DNA of 31,778 nucleotides, taken from the NCBI GenBank assembly GCA_031402225.1, contig JANNSD010000186.1, positions 1 to 31,778 of the forward strand. The letters are read 5' to 3'. The first letter of the stretch is position 1; every line of letters begins with the position of its first letter. The translations under genes and the position numbers were made by a program. Under the pieces are notes generated by a model that saw nothing but the letters and a program-made list of their open reading frames with translations, did not search any database and was not told where the DNA came from. The DNA is from JAGGAG01 sp031402225 (lineage in GTDB: Bacteria; Gemmatimonadota; Gemmatimonadetes; Gemmatimonadales; GWC2-71-9). Positions 1-8,095 of this stretch are shown one piece after another.

Positions 1-1
1 C

Positions 2-559
2 TACGAACTCCTGCTGCTCCGGTTCGCCAGTGGCGAGGGGGGATTTGCGATCACTGAGCCAGACCCGGTGCGGCTGCGCTTCGCCAGCGAGGCGAAGAGT
101 CCCAACCCCGATCTCTCGGTGCTGCGGGAATTCCGCGATGCCATGTTCGTGCTCCAGCCGATCCCCCTTGCTCGCGTGCTGTCGGGGCATAGCGAGGACG
201 ACGCCTACGCTCCCCCGCCCCGCGCGGCGGCGGCGGCACCGCAGGAGCTGGTCGAGGCGGTGGCACAGATGGACGCTGAGTCGGACGTGATCGAGCCACT
301 GCCCTTCGACGCGGTTCGTACGGTGGTACCGAACGAGGTGGACTTGCCGCCGATCGTCGAGGCGCCGTTGGTACCGGTCGCGGCGGCGCCGCGATGCAGC
401 TATTGCGGCGGATCACTGCCAGCGGGCAGAGCGGTGCACTTCTGTCCCCACTGCGGGCAGTCGCAGCTGGTGGGCCAGTGCCCGAAGTGCAAGGCGGAGG
501 TGGAGTACGGCTGGAAGCACTGCGTCAGCTGTGGCACGGGCCTCAGCTTTGACCCCTGA
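2..559 (+). CDS. C-terminal part of a double zinc-ribbon protein (5' end outside window)
   Basis: The frame is open from the first bases of the window, so the start lies upstream; the GTG at 68 is internal. The visible part has an unremarkable N-terminal stretch, then a Pro/Ala-rich linker (about 200-390), then four Cys pairs between about 395 and 540 (CSYC, CPHC, CPKC, CVSC). These form two consecutive four-Cys zinc ribbons of the DZR type. Such ribbons bind zinc structurally and often serve as protein or nucleic-acid interaction modules; no enzymatic function can be read. The stop is 18 bases before the thiolase gene, so it is probably the upstream member of that operon. Confidence 0.8.
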   Translation, partial: YELLLLRFASGEGGFAITEPDPVRLRFASEAKSPNPDLSVLREFRDAMFVLQPIPLARVLSGHSEDDAYAPPPRAAAAAPQELVEAVAQMDAESDVIEPLPFDAVRTVVPNEVDLPPIVEAPLVPVAAAPRCSYCGGSLPAGRAVHFCPHCGQSQLVGQCPKCKAEVEYGWKHCVSCGTGLSFDP

Positions 560-577
560 CACGCAGCAAGGGCTACC

Positions 578-1774
578 ATGACCACTCCTGATGTCGTGTT
601 CCTCAGTGGCGCCCGTACCGGGTTTGGCGCCTTCGGCGGCGCCCTCAAGGCGCTCTCCGCAACCGACTTGGGTGTCGTGGCCGGTACCGCCGCGATCGAA
701 CGGAGCGGCCTCGGCGCGGAGCAGGTCGATCACGTCGTGATGGGCAACGCGCAGCAAACATCGGCGGACGCGATCTACCTCGCCCGGCACATTGGCCTCC
801 GCTCGGGATGCCGCATCGAGACACCGGCGCTTACGGTGAATCGCCTGTGCGGCTCGGGCTTCGAGGCGGTGGTGCAGGCGGCGCAGCAGATCCGGCTGGG
901 CGAATCGCGGGCGGTGCTCGCGGGCGGCACCGAATCCATGAGCCAGGCGCCACACCTGTTGCGGGGTGCCCGATGGGGACTCAAGTTCGGGCAGGCGCCA
1001 CAACTCGAGGACTCACTGTGGGAGGCGCTCCGCGACAGCTGGTGCGACACGGCGATGGCGGAGACGGCGGAGAACCTCGCTACCAGGTACCGTATCGATC
1101 GCGGCGCCGTGGATGCCTACGCGCTTTCGAGCCAGCAGCGCGCCCGCGATGCGTGGGCGGCAGGCGCCTTCGCCGATGAACTGGCACCGGTGGTCCTGAA
1201 AGACCCGAAGACCAAACAGCCGGTCTCTTGGGCGCGCGACGAGCACATGCGCCCCGATTCGACCATCGAGGGATTGGCGAAGCTCGTCCCGGTGTTCCGG
1301 AAGGACGGCGTGGTGACGGCGGGGAACGCGTCGGGCCTCGCCGACGGTGCGGCGGCGATGGTGGTGGCCGACGCCGCGCTGGCCCGGGAACAGGGACTGA
1401 AACCGCTGGGGCGGCTGGTCGCGTATGCGGTGGCGGGTGTCGACCCCTCCATCATGGGCATCGGCCCGGCACCGGCAGCACGCGCGGTGCTGGCGCGGGC
1501 AGCACTCTCGCTCGAACAGATGGACCTGGTGGAAGTGAACGAGGCGTTCGGGGCGCAGTATCTCTCGGTCGAGAAGGAGCTCGGCCTGGACCGGGCACGT
1601 ACCAACGTGGACGGTGGCGCCATTGCCATCGGGCATCCCTTGGGAGCAAGCGGCGCCCGCATCCTGGTGCACCTGCTGCACGCGCTCAGGCGCCGGGGTG
1701 GTCGCTACGCGCTCGGCAGTGCATGTATCGGTGGCGGGCAGGGTATCGCCGTCATCGTCGAAGCCATTGGCTGA
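578..1774 (+). CDS. Thiolase (acetyl-CoA C-acetyltransferase family)
   Basis: 398 residues, the normal thiolase length. The acyl-accepting Cys91 lies in NRLCGSGFEAV, NEAFGAQ carries the Asn/Glu pocket motif, His353 lies in GHPLGASGARI, and the second catalytic Cys383 lies in the CIGGGQG motif, so all active-site elements are present. The family condenses two acyl-CoA units or thiolytically cleaves 3-ketoacyl-CoA in the cytoplasm. An AAGGG sequence precedes the ATG at a usable distance. The 3-hydroxyacyl-CoA dehydrogenase three genes downstream catalyses the adjoining reaction, which suggests acetoacetyl-CoA/3-hydroxybutyryl-CoA or beta-oxidation chemistry. The direction (synthesis or degradation) cannot be told from sequence. 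Confidence 0.95.
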   Translation: MTTPDVVFLSGARTGFGAFGGALKALSATDLGVVAGTAAIERSGLGAEQVDHVVMGNAQQTSADAIYLARHIGLRSGCRIETPALTVNRLCGSGFEAVVQAAQQIRLGESRAVLAGGTESMSQAPHLLRGARWGLKFGQAPQLEDSLWEALRDSWCDTAMAETAENLATRYRIDRGAVDAYALSSQQRARDAWAAGAFADELAPVVLKDPKTKQPVSWARDEHMRPDSTIEGLAKLVPVFRKDGVVTAGNASGLADGAAAMVVADAALAREQGLKPLGRLVAYAVAGVDPSIMGIGPAPAARAVLARAALSLEQMDLVEVNEAFGAQYLSVEKELGLDRARTNVDGGAIAIGHPLGASGARILVHLLHALRRRGGRYALGSACIGGGQGIAVIVEAIG

Positions 1775-1788
1775 TCGGAGTAGACATC

Positions 1789-2679
1789 ATGGAAATCCTG
1801 CTGCCCGCACTCCTGCTTGCCGTCGGCTACTGTTTCGGCAGCCTGCGTGTGCTGCGCCAGTACGAGCGTGGCGTATCGTTCTTTCTGGGGAAGTACTGGG
1901 GCACCAAGGGCCCGGGGCTGACGTTTGTGCCGCTTGGCCTCGCGAGCATGAAGCGGATGAGCCTGCGCACCATGGCACTCGACATCCCGCCCCAGGACGT
2001 CATCACCCGCGACAACGTCTCGGTGAAGGTGAACGCCGTTTTGTACATGAAGGTGCTCGACCCGGCCAAGGCGTTCATCGAGATCGAGGACTACCTCTAC
2101 GCAACCAGCCAGCTCTCCCAGACGACGCTGCGCTCGGTGCTGGGCGAGGTGGAACTGGACGAGCTGCTGGCCGACCGGGAGAAGATCAACGCGGTGCTCA
2201 AGAAGATCATCGACACGCGCACCGATCCGTGGGGTATCGAGGTGTCGGCCGTGGAGGTGAAAGATGTGGACCTTCCCGACCAGATGAAGCGGGCGATGGC
2301 CCGGCAGGCGGAAGCGGAGCGCGAGCGACGCGCCAAGGTGATTGCCGCGCAGGGGGAGCTGCAGGCGTCGGCCACACTCGCCGAGGCGGCGAAGATGCTC
2401 GCGTCCGAGCCGGTTTCGTTGCAACTGCGCTACCTGCAGACGGTCACGGAAATCGCGGCGGAAAACAACTCCACCACGATCTTCCCGCTGCCGATGGACC
2501 TGCTCCGGCCGTTCATGGACATGGCAGACCGGGCGGCCCGAACGCGAGAAGACAAGGCGTTGGCGGCGGCTCCTGCACCGGCCGCATTGCCACCCGCCGA
2601 CCGGCCGATGCCTGCCCATGAACTGGGCGACCTGATGCAGCGCCTCAAGGGCGAAGTCGCCCAGAAGAAGGACACGTAG
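1789..2679 (+). CDS. Slipin/stomatin-like SPFH membrane protein
   Basis: 296 residues from the ATG at 1789, preceded by GGAG about nine bases upstream. The frame is open far upstream inside the thiolase gene, but that part is shadow. A short N-terminal hydrophobic segment (residues 1-18) is followed by an SPFH/band-7 domain (about 20-190) with the typical slipin features: QYERGV, GPGL, a DIPPQDVITRDNVSV region and a charged helix rich in Ala, Glu and Arg. NNSTTIFPLP near residue 230 is a conserved C-terminal slipin feature. Slipins oligomerise in the membrane and organise partner proteins or proteases; the usual partner NfeD is not next to it. The next gene encodes another membrane protein that could be a partner (inference). 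Confidence 0.92.
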   Translation: MEILLPALLLAVGYCFGSLRVLRQYERGVSFFLGKYWGTKGPGLTFVPLGLASMKRMSLRTMALDIPPQDVITRDNVSVKVNAVLYMKVLDPAKAFIEIEDYLYATSQLSQTTLRSVLGEVELDELLADREKINAVLKKIIDTRTDPWGIEVSAVEVKDVDLPDQMKRAMARQAEAERERRAKVIAAQGELQASATLAEAAKMLASEPVSLQLRYLQTVTEIAAENNSTTIFPLPMDLLRPFMDMADRAARTREDKALAAAPAPAALPPADRPMPAHELGDLMQRLKGEVAQKKDT

Positions 2680-2683
2680 CGCC

Positions 2684-3538
2684 ATGGGGAGTGAACTGAC
2701 GCCCAAGTTCGATCCGGAAGCACTGCAGCGAATCCTGCAGCGCGCAGCGGAGCTGCAGGCCAACGAGCGTGATGTGACGGGATCGCTCGACGGCAGCGAA
2801 GTGCTGGCACTGGGCCGTGACGTGGGCATCCCGGAGCACTACCTGCGGCAGGCCATGCTGGAGGTGGGCCAGGTGCCCACGGCGCCGGAGCCAGAGAGCT
2901 GGCTCGACGAGATGATGGGAGCAGCGTCGGTGCACGCGGAGCGCGTGGTACGAGGCGACCCGCGCGCCATCGAGACTGCGATGGTGAACTACCTCGAAAC
3001 GGAAGAGGTATTCGGCGTCATCCGGCAAACCGAGGGCCAGGTAATGATGGAGCCGGTGGGTGGATGGCAGGCCGCGGTGCGCCGGGCGACCGGCAGCAGG
3101 AAGTACATGCTGAAGAAGGTGGAGCGGATCTCGGCCACGATCGTGCCCCTCGAGCCGGGACTGTGCCAGGTGGTTCTGCGCGGCAGCCTCCGGGATCTTC
3201 GGCGGGGATACATCGGCGGCGCGGCGGCGATCGTGTCGGTGGCCGTCGCGGGTACGGTGGTGCTCGGCGCACTCAACGCGTTCTGGCCCGTACTGCTGAT
3301 GCCACTCCCCGGGGCCTTCGGGTTCTCCTGGGCCATCGGGAAGTCCTACCGTACAGAGGCGGAGCGCGCCCAGCTTGGGCTTGAGTGCGCGCTGGACCAG
3401 GTCGAGCGCGGTGCGGTGCGCTCATCGCACCAGCTCCCGGGGAAGAAGACCATGCTCGACACCGTGATCTCGGAGATCGAGACGCTCGTCGCCAACCGCA
3501 CCCCTCGCCCCGGAAACTCTTCCCGGCCGAAGCCGTGA
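2684..3538 (+). CDS. Membrane protein of unknown function
   Basis: 284 residues starting four bases after the slipin stop; the ribosome-binding site is weak, consistent with translational coupling. The N-terminal third (about 6-60) is a helical region with an LQRAAELQ heptad-like start and a helix-turn arrangement ending in a VGIPEHYLRQAM-type segment. A mixed middle region follows, and then two hydrophobic segments (about residues 175-225) probably form a membrane hairpin. The charged C-terminal tail is probably cytoplasmic. I recognise no named family. Its position between an SPFH scaffold gene and a fatty-acid-type dehydrogenase suggests a role at the membrane, nothing more specific. Confidence 0.82.
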   Translation: MGSELTPKFDPEALQRILQRAAELQANERDVTGSLDGSEVLALGRDVGIPEHYLRQAMLEVGQVPTAPEPESWLDEMMGAASVHAERVVRGDPRAIETAMVNYLETEEVFGVIRQTEGQVMMEPVGGWQAAVRRATGSRKYMLKKVERISATIVPLEPGLCQVVLRGSLRDLRRGYIGGAAAIVSVAVAGTVVLGALNAFWPVLLMPLPGAFGFSWAIGKSYRTEAERAQLGLECALDQVERGAVRSSHQLPGKKTMLDTVISEIETLVANRTPRPGNSSRPKP

Positions 3539-4419
3539 GTGGATTCCGGGCGGTCGGCGTGGTGGGCGCCGGGCTCATGGGCGCGGGCATCGCGCAGGCG
3601 GCGGCGGTAGCGGGGTTCGACACGATCCTCCAGGACTTGGACGAGGCCGCGCTCACCCGGGCGCGCGCCGGGATGGAGAAATCCACCGCGAAATTCGTGG
3701 AGAAGGGCCAGCTCACCGTCAAAGCTCGTGCCTCGGCACTCGGTTTGGTGACGACGACCACTGGACTGGGCGCCATGGCGCGCGCGGACCTTGTGATCGA
3801 GGCGATCACGGAAGACGCGGCAGTGAAGACCGGTCTGTATCGAGAGCTCAACGCCGTGTGCCCCCCCACCACCACCTTTGCCTCCAATACGTCGAGCCTC
3901 AGCATCGCGATGCTGGCGGCGGGAAGCGGGCGGCCCGACCGGTTCGTCGGGCTGCACTTCTTCAATCCGGTGCCGCTCATGCCGCTGGTGGAGGTGATCC
4001 GTGCGGACACCACGTCGGCTGAGACGTATGCGGATGCGCTTGGCTTCGTGCGCGCACTGGGTAAGGAGACGGTGGAAGCGCGCGATGTGCCCGGGTTCGT
4101 GGTGAACCTCCTGCTGGTGCCGTACCTGCTGGATGCGGTGCGGGCGCTGGAGCGCGGCGTCGCAGGCACCGCCGACATCGACCGTGGAATGGCGCTGGGG
4201 TGTGGTCACCCGATGGGGCCGCTCATGCTGCTCGATTTCGTCGGCCTCGACACGGTGGTGAAAATCGGCGAGATCATGTTCGCCGGGTACCGGGAGGAGC
4301 GCTACGCGCCGCCGGCGCTGTTGCAGCGCATGGTGGCGGCAGGATCGCTCGGCAGGAAGAACGGGAAGGGCTTCTATGACTACGCCGTGACGCCTCCAGC
4401 GCCGGTAAACCTGGCATGA
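3535..4419 (+). CDS. 3-hydroxybutyryl-CoA (3-hydroxyacyl-CoA) dehydrogenase
   Basis: 294 residues from a GTG at 3535 that overlaps the preceding stop (GTGA), which marks translational coupling. An upstream in-frame start would add about 50 shadow residues before the Rossmann fold, so GTG is preferred. The dinucleotide site is GAGLMGAGIA (residues 11-20). The catalytic His141 and Glu153 lie in LHFFNPVPLMPLVEVI, and the C-terminal domain has GHPMGPL and ends in NGKGFYDY. Length and motifs match the stand-alone bacterial enzyme that interconverts acetoacetyl-CoA and 3-hydroxybutyryl-CoA with NAD(P)H. Together with the thiolase it forms a two-step module. Confidence 0.95.
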   Translation: MSGFRAVGVVGAGLMGAGIAQAAAVAGFDTILQDLDEAALTRARAGMEKSTAKFVEKGQLTVKARASALGLVTTTTGLGAMARADLVIEAITEDAAVKTGLYRELNAVCPPTTTFASNTSSLSIAMLAAGSGRPDRFVGLHFFNPVPLMPLVEVIRADTTSAETYADALGFVRALGKETVEARDVPGFVVNLLLVPYLLDAVRALERGVAGTADIDRGMALGCGHPMGPLMLLDFVGLDTVVKIGEIMFAGYREERYAPPALLQRMVAAGSLGRKNGKGFYDYAVTPPAPVNLA

Positions 4420-4964
4420 GGGTACCGTGGCGCCGTTTCCTGCCGCCCTGCCGCCTTGTCCTCCTGCCGCTTCTCTTCCTGCCGCTCTTGTTCGGCTGCG
4501 ATCCCAATACGACGCGGCCAAGGGTGGTTCCCTTTCCGGAGGATGCACAGACCGAGGTACGGGCGAAGACCCCGGCGGCGACGGAGCGGCTGCTGGCGGC
4601 ACTCGCGGCCGACAGCGTGCCGATTCGGTTCTCGTCCACCCGCGATGGCTATGTCGAGACCCCCTGGCTCAGCGCCGAGACGCTCACCGCCACTGACGCT
4701 CGGCCCATCGGCGCCGACATCGTCCGGATCCGCGGATGGGTGAACCCGGGCAAGGAAGGGTTTTCCATTATCATCCTGGAAGGGGCGTACCGGACCCTGG
4801 CCGATCCGTCGATGCCGGAGCGGGAACTCGAGCGTCCACTGCCGAAGGATCATCCGGTGCAGGTACGCATTGACAGTCTGGTTGCTCGCATTCCGACCGG
4901 GCGATCCGGCACCGTGCCGCCCCGTCCGATCACCCCTCCCCAGCCAGCGGACTCCGCCTCATGA
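4416..4964 (+). CDS. Small predicted lipoprotein
   Basis: 182 residues, starting in an ATGA overlap with the dehydrogenase stop. A basic N-terminus (MRVPWRR) and a long Leu-rich hydrophobic core end in LLFGC, a good lipobox, so the mature protein should begin at that Cys and be anchored to a membrane on the periplasmic side. The mature part, about 150 residues, has no domain I recognise. It ends in a Pro-rich low-complexity tail (TGRSGTVPPRPITPPQ). The overlaps at both ends place it in the operon with the permease. Confidence 0.85.
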   Translation: MRVPWRRFLPPCRLVLLPLLFLPLLFGCDPNTTRPRVVPFPEDAQTEVRAKTPAATERLLAALAADSVPIRFSSTRDGYVETPWLSAETLTATDARPIGADIVRIRGWVNPGKEGFSIIILEGAYRTLADPSMPERELERPLPKDHPVQVRIDSLVARIPTGRSGTVPPRPITPPQPADSAS

Positions 4965-6322
4965 CGCCACCCAGCCCCAGCCGGCTTCCGCGCAGCATCG
5001 GGCTCTGGAGTGCCATCGCCGTGGTCATTGGCACGACCATCGGGTCGGGCATCTTCCGGTCGCCCGCGGGCATCGCCGAGCGGCTGCCGGGACCGGGGCC
5101 ACTGCTCGGGGTGTGGGTGCTTGGCGGTGTCTTTGCCATCTGCGGCGCGCTGACGCTCGCGGAGGTGTCGAGTGCGATCCCCGAGACCGGCGGGCTGTAT
5201 GCCTTTCTGCGCGACGGGTGGGGGCGCCTCTATGGATTTCTGTTCGGCTGGGCGCAGCTGGTGATCATCCGCGCGGCGTCGCTGGGTGCCATCTCCATCA
5301 CCTTCGCCGAGTACTTCATGCGGGTGCTGGGTTACGATCCGCGGGTGGCACCGTACGACACGTACGCGCATCGCGTCGCCGCCGTGGCGATCATCGTGAC
5401 GGCGACGTTCAACATCGTGGGGGTCCGGTGGGGTGCGCTCATCACCAACATCACGACGCTTGCGAAGTACGGCGGGTTGCTGTTCATCATCGTACTCGCG
5501 CTGACGCTGGGCCTGCCTCAGACCGGGGGGCATTTTACGCCGTTCATCCCGCCCGGCAGCGTCTCCATCGCGCCGTTCGGGCTGGCGCTGGTGGCCGTGC
5601 TCTGGGCGTATGACGGGTGGGCGGATCTCAGCTACGCCGCGGGCGAGGTGAAGGATCCGCAGCGAAACCTGCCCCGGGCGCTGATCATTGGCACGCTGCT
5701 GGTGATCGCGATCTACCTGCTGGCCAACATCGCGTACCTCTCCGTGCTCGACATCAACGAGATCCGGGGATCCAAGCTGGTGGCGGCCGACGTGGCGGAG
5801 CGACTGATTGGCCGAAAGGGCGTGATCTTCGTGTCGGTGACAGTCATGCTCTCCACCTTCGGGACGCTGAGCAGCGTGCTGCTCACGTCGCCACGCATCC
5901 TCTTCGCGCTCGCCGACGACAAGCTCTTCTTCACGCAGGTGGCGAAGGTGCACCCGAGGTTCGGGACGCCCTATGTGGCCATCATCCTGGTGGCGATCAT
6001 GGGAGTGGCGTTCGTGCTGCTGCAGACGTTCGAGAAGCTGACCGACACCTACGTGATTGCGGTGCTGCCGTTCTATGCGCTGGGGGTGGCGGCGGTATTC
6101 CCGCTCCGGAGGAAGCCAGGATACCAGCCGTCGTTCCGGTCGCCGTGGTACCCGGTGGTGCCGCTGCTGTTCATCGCCTCGACGATTTTCCTGCTGGGGA
6201 ACTCGGTGGTGGAGCCGGACACGCGGATCTGGACGCTGGGGATTTTCGGGGTGATCCTGGCGGGCGTGCCGTTCTACTGGTTTGTCGCGCCGAAGCAGAA
6301 CACGTCATCATCGGGCCGATGA
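4961..6322 (+). CDS. APC-superfamily amino-acid permease
   Basis: 453 residues, starting in an ATGA overlap with the lipoprotein. About twelve hydrophobic segments are visible. The first carries the APC signature IGTTIGSGIF with the helix-breaking glycines that bind the substrate backbone, and a conserved GGLYAFLRDGWGRLYGF segment follows helix 2. Its overall organisation resembles L-amino-acid exchangers and Ser/Thr-type permeases (LAT-like group), but the substrate cannot be fixed from sequence. It is the last gene of the operon; a minus-strand gene converges on it 43 bases downstream, with no clear intrinsic terminator. Confidence 0.92.
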   Translation: MTPPSPSRLPRSIGLWSAIAVVIGTTIGSGIFRSPAGIAERLPGPGPLLGVWVLGGVFAICGALTLAEVSSAIPETGGLYAFLRDGWGRLYGFLFGWAQLVIIRAASLGAISITFAEYFMRVLGYDPRVAPYDTYAHRVAAVAIIVTATFNIVGVRWGALITNITTLAKYGGLLFIIVLALTLGLPQTGGHFTPFIPPGSVSIAPFGLALVAVLWAYDGWADLSYAAGEVKDPQRNLPRALIIGTLLVIAIYLLANIAYLSVLDINEIRGSKLVAADVAERLIGRKGVIFVSVTVMLSTFGTLSSVLLTSPRILFALADDKLFFTQVAKVHPRFGTPYVAIILVAIMGVAFVLLQTFEKLTDTYVIAVLPFYALGVAAVFPLRRKPGYQPSFRSPWYPVVPLLFIASTIFLLGNSVVEPDTRIWTLGIFGVILAGVPFYWFVAPKQNTSSSGR

Positions 6323-6365
6323 GGCGCCCCCGCAACAGCGAAGCGCCCGCGCGAACCCGAGCTAG

Positions 6366-6701
6366 TCAATTGCTTCTGTCACCTGAAGCCTTCGGCGATC
6401 GTCTGGACGCCAGCGACATCGCGATGAAGGCGAGCGCGCCCCAGACTCCGAGTCGGCTGGGAGGCACTACCCCCAGGCTCGAAAGTCCTCCAATCATGCT
6501 TGCCAGCGAGAGCATGCCGACTCCCCATACCCGCACCTGACCACGCGGCAGGAACCAAACGGCCACACCTAGCGCGAGGAAACAAGCTCCGAGAACCGTA
6601 GCGAGCGGAAAGTTCCCGGGTCCGTTCCGAGCGATCCACCACGATGCTGGAAATACGCCGAACGCGGCGATCCACAGGAGTATCCGGCTTGTCTTTCCCA
6701 T
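6366..6701 (-). CDS. Small four-helix membrane protein, unknown
   Basis: 111 residues from the ATG at 6701, preceded by a GGGGGAG Shine-Dalgarno about ten bases upstream; a GTG at 6725 would add eight residues and lacks that support. Four hydrophobic segments alternate with short polar turns, and the C-terminus is basic (SLASRRSPKASGDRSN). No family is recognised. It lies 32 bases after the tspO stop on the same strand and may be transcribed with it. The minus-strand reading is favoured because it gives continuous membrane helices and a good ribosome-binding site, whereas the other frames give Arg/Pro-rich shadow. Confidence 0.65.
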   Translation of the reverse strand: MGKTSRILLWIAAFGVFPASWWIARNGPGNFPLATVLGACFLALGVAVWFLPRGQVRVWGVGMLSLASMIGGLSSLGVVPPSRLGVWGALAFIAMSLASRRSPKASGDRSN

Positions 6702-6733
6702 TTTGATCAATCTCCCCCTGCGCACGCTTCACC

Positions 6734-7240
6734 CTACAGGATCCCGGGATTCCCCCGCCACACCGCATAGGTAAGCGCGGTCGCGAAGCTGACCCAGACA
6801 AGGTACGGCACCAGCAACGCCCCGGCGAGCCTGCGCACCCGCCAGAACATGTTCAGCGTCAGGGCCACGGTAACCCACAGCAGCACCACCCCCACAAACG
6901 CGAGCGCGCCCTGGTGCCAGGCGAAGAAGAGCCAGGTCCAGAGCGCGTTGAGTGCCAACTGCACGAGGTACACCACCAGCGCCACCCGCGCGCCGATGAA
7001 CCGGCGGGCCCGCCACACCATCCAGGCCGCGATCGCCATGAGGAGATACAGCACGCTCCACACCGGGCCGAACACCGATCCAGGCGGGGCCCACGTCGGG
7101 CGCTGCAACGCCGCATAGAACTCACGCGAATTCGCGGCGGCAGCTCCACCAATGGCCGCCGCGAACGCCGTGATGCCGATCCAGCCCAGCAGGCTCGGAA
7201 TGGTCGAGCCACCCGCCCTCTCGGCCCCGCCCTGCGCCAT
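6734..7240 (-). CDS. tspO: TspO/MBR family tryptophan-rich sensory protein
   Basis: 168 residues with five hydrophobic helices. Characteristic features are the loop RPTWAPPGSVFGPVWSVLY after helix 1, the LNALWTWLFF segment, and the Trp-rich helices that give the family its name. A hydrophilic N-terminal extension of about 15 residues (MAQGGAERAGGST) precedes helix 1. TspO proteins bind porphyrins and other hydrophobic ligands in the membrane and are linked to oxygen, light or stress responses in bacteria. The DUF116 gene lies 30 bases upstream on the same strand. Confidence 0.95.
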   Translation of the reverse strand: MAQGGAERAGGSTIPSLLGWIGITAFAAAIGGAAAANSREFYAALQRPTWAPPGSVFGPVWSVLYLLMAIAAWMVWRARRFIGARVALVVYLVQLALNALWTWLFFAWHQGALAFVGVVLLWVTVALTLNMFWRVRRLAGALLVPYLVWVSFATALTYAVWRGNPGIL

Positions 7241-7270
7241 GTGCAGCCTCCCCGTCCCACACCACCAGTC

Positions 7271-8065
7271 CTAGACCACGTACGCCTTGACCCACTCCTC
7301 GAGCTGATTCAGGTCGAGCAGTGCGTCCTTGCAGGGCCCCGATGGAAGCGTCATGGTAAGACCAAGCACCGGCACCTTTCCCGCCACGTCGTGCAGGCCG
7401 CTCACCATGTCCCGCTCACACGCCACCGCCACCACCGCGCGGGGTCGCCGCTCCCGGATGACGCGACGGGCCAGCTGGCCCCGGGTCGCCACGAACACCG
7501 GCACGTCGTACTTGCCGGCGATCTGCAGCACCCCATCCAGGGTGGCCCGCGACAGGCACCGCGGAATAAGCAGGAGCAGCTCACCCTTCCCCACCTTCCG
7601 GTTCCGCTCCAGCACCAGCGCGTTGTAGACCTTCACCGCGGCGTTCTCCACCCAGTCACGCTTGCCGAACCTGTCCGCCACGCGCGAGGTGAGCTTCATG
7701 AGCCGTAGGAATGGCCCTCGCTCGGCGAGACGCTCCGGCAGCAACGGGCGGCGCAACAGGTAAGAAAGGAGGATGGCACCCCACCAGAGCCAGAGCACTC
7801 CCGCCACCACGCCCAGGCCCAGCCAGACGTAGGTGGGCACTTCGGCACTCAGCTGCGCGATGTGGGGAGAGAGCAGCTCGGCAACAAGCGCAAGGACGCC
7901 CAGGGCGAAGCCAAGGGCCAGCGCCGACCAGCCAAAGAACAGCGCAGGTGGAGAGTCGTAGTTCCCCTGGTTGGGCAGGGGGGTACCGTCCCACTCGTCC
8001 CACTCGTGCCCGAGCCGACGGTCAACATCGATATGAATGAGCTGCGCGCGCTGGGCATCCGACAT
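7271..8065 (-). CDS. DUF116 domain membrane protein
   Basis: 264 residues from the ATG at 8065. The minus-strand frame stays open to 9790, but everything upstream of 8065 lies antisense to the FAD oxidase gene and is shadow. A polar N-terminus of about 45 residues is followed by two membrane segments (about 47-105) and a soluble domain with the conserved Cys residues of DUF116: IPRCLS, VACERD and a GPCKDA-like motif near the C-terminus. Four-Cys DUF116 proteins are thought to bind metal or an Fe-S cluster, but their function is unknown. The start has a pyrimidine-rich leader and no obvious Shine-Dalgarno, so the start is less certain than the gene. Confidence 0.88.
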   Translation of the reverse strand: MSDAQRAQLIHIDVDRRLGHEWDEWDGTPLPNQGNYDSPPALFFGWSALALGFALGVLALVAELLSPHIAQLSAEVPTYVWLGLGVVAGVLWLWWGAILLSYLLRRPLLPERLAERGPFLRLMKLTSRVADRFGKRDWVENAAVKVYNALVLERNRKVGKGELLLLIPRCLSRATLDGVLQIAGKYDVPVFVATRGQLARRVIRERRPRAVVAVACERDMVSGLHDVAGKVPVLGLTMTLPSGPCKDALLDLNQLEEWVKAYVV

Positions 8066-8095
8066 AGGGGGAGAAGATAACGTAGCTTTGCGCTC
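8066..8095. promoter_or_regulatory. 30-base divergent intergenic region
   Basis: Only 30 bases separate the divergent starts of the DUF116 gene and the FAD oxidase gene. Neither start has a recognisable Shine-Dalgarno here. The core promoter of each gene must therefore lie largely inside the opposite gene, or the mRNAs have very short leaders. No convincing -35/-10 pair was found. Confidence 0.3.

Noticed and set aside
533..549. TGGCACG followed by a GC step, like a sigma-54 promoter upstream of thiolase
   Set aside because: The GC doublet is one base out of place for -24/-12 and the match lies in the Cys-Gly codons of the zinc ribbon.
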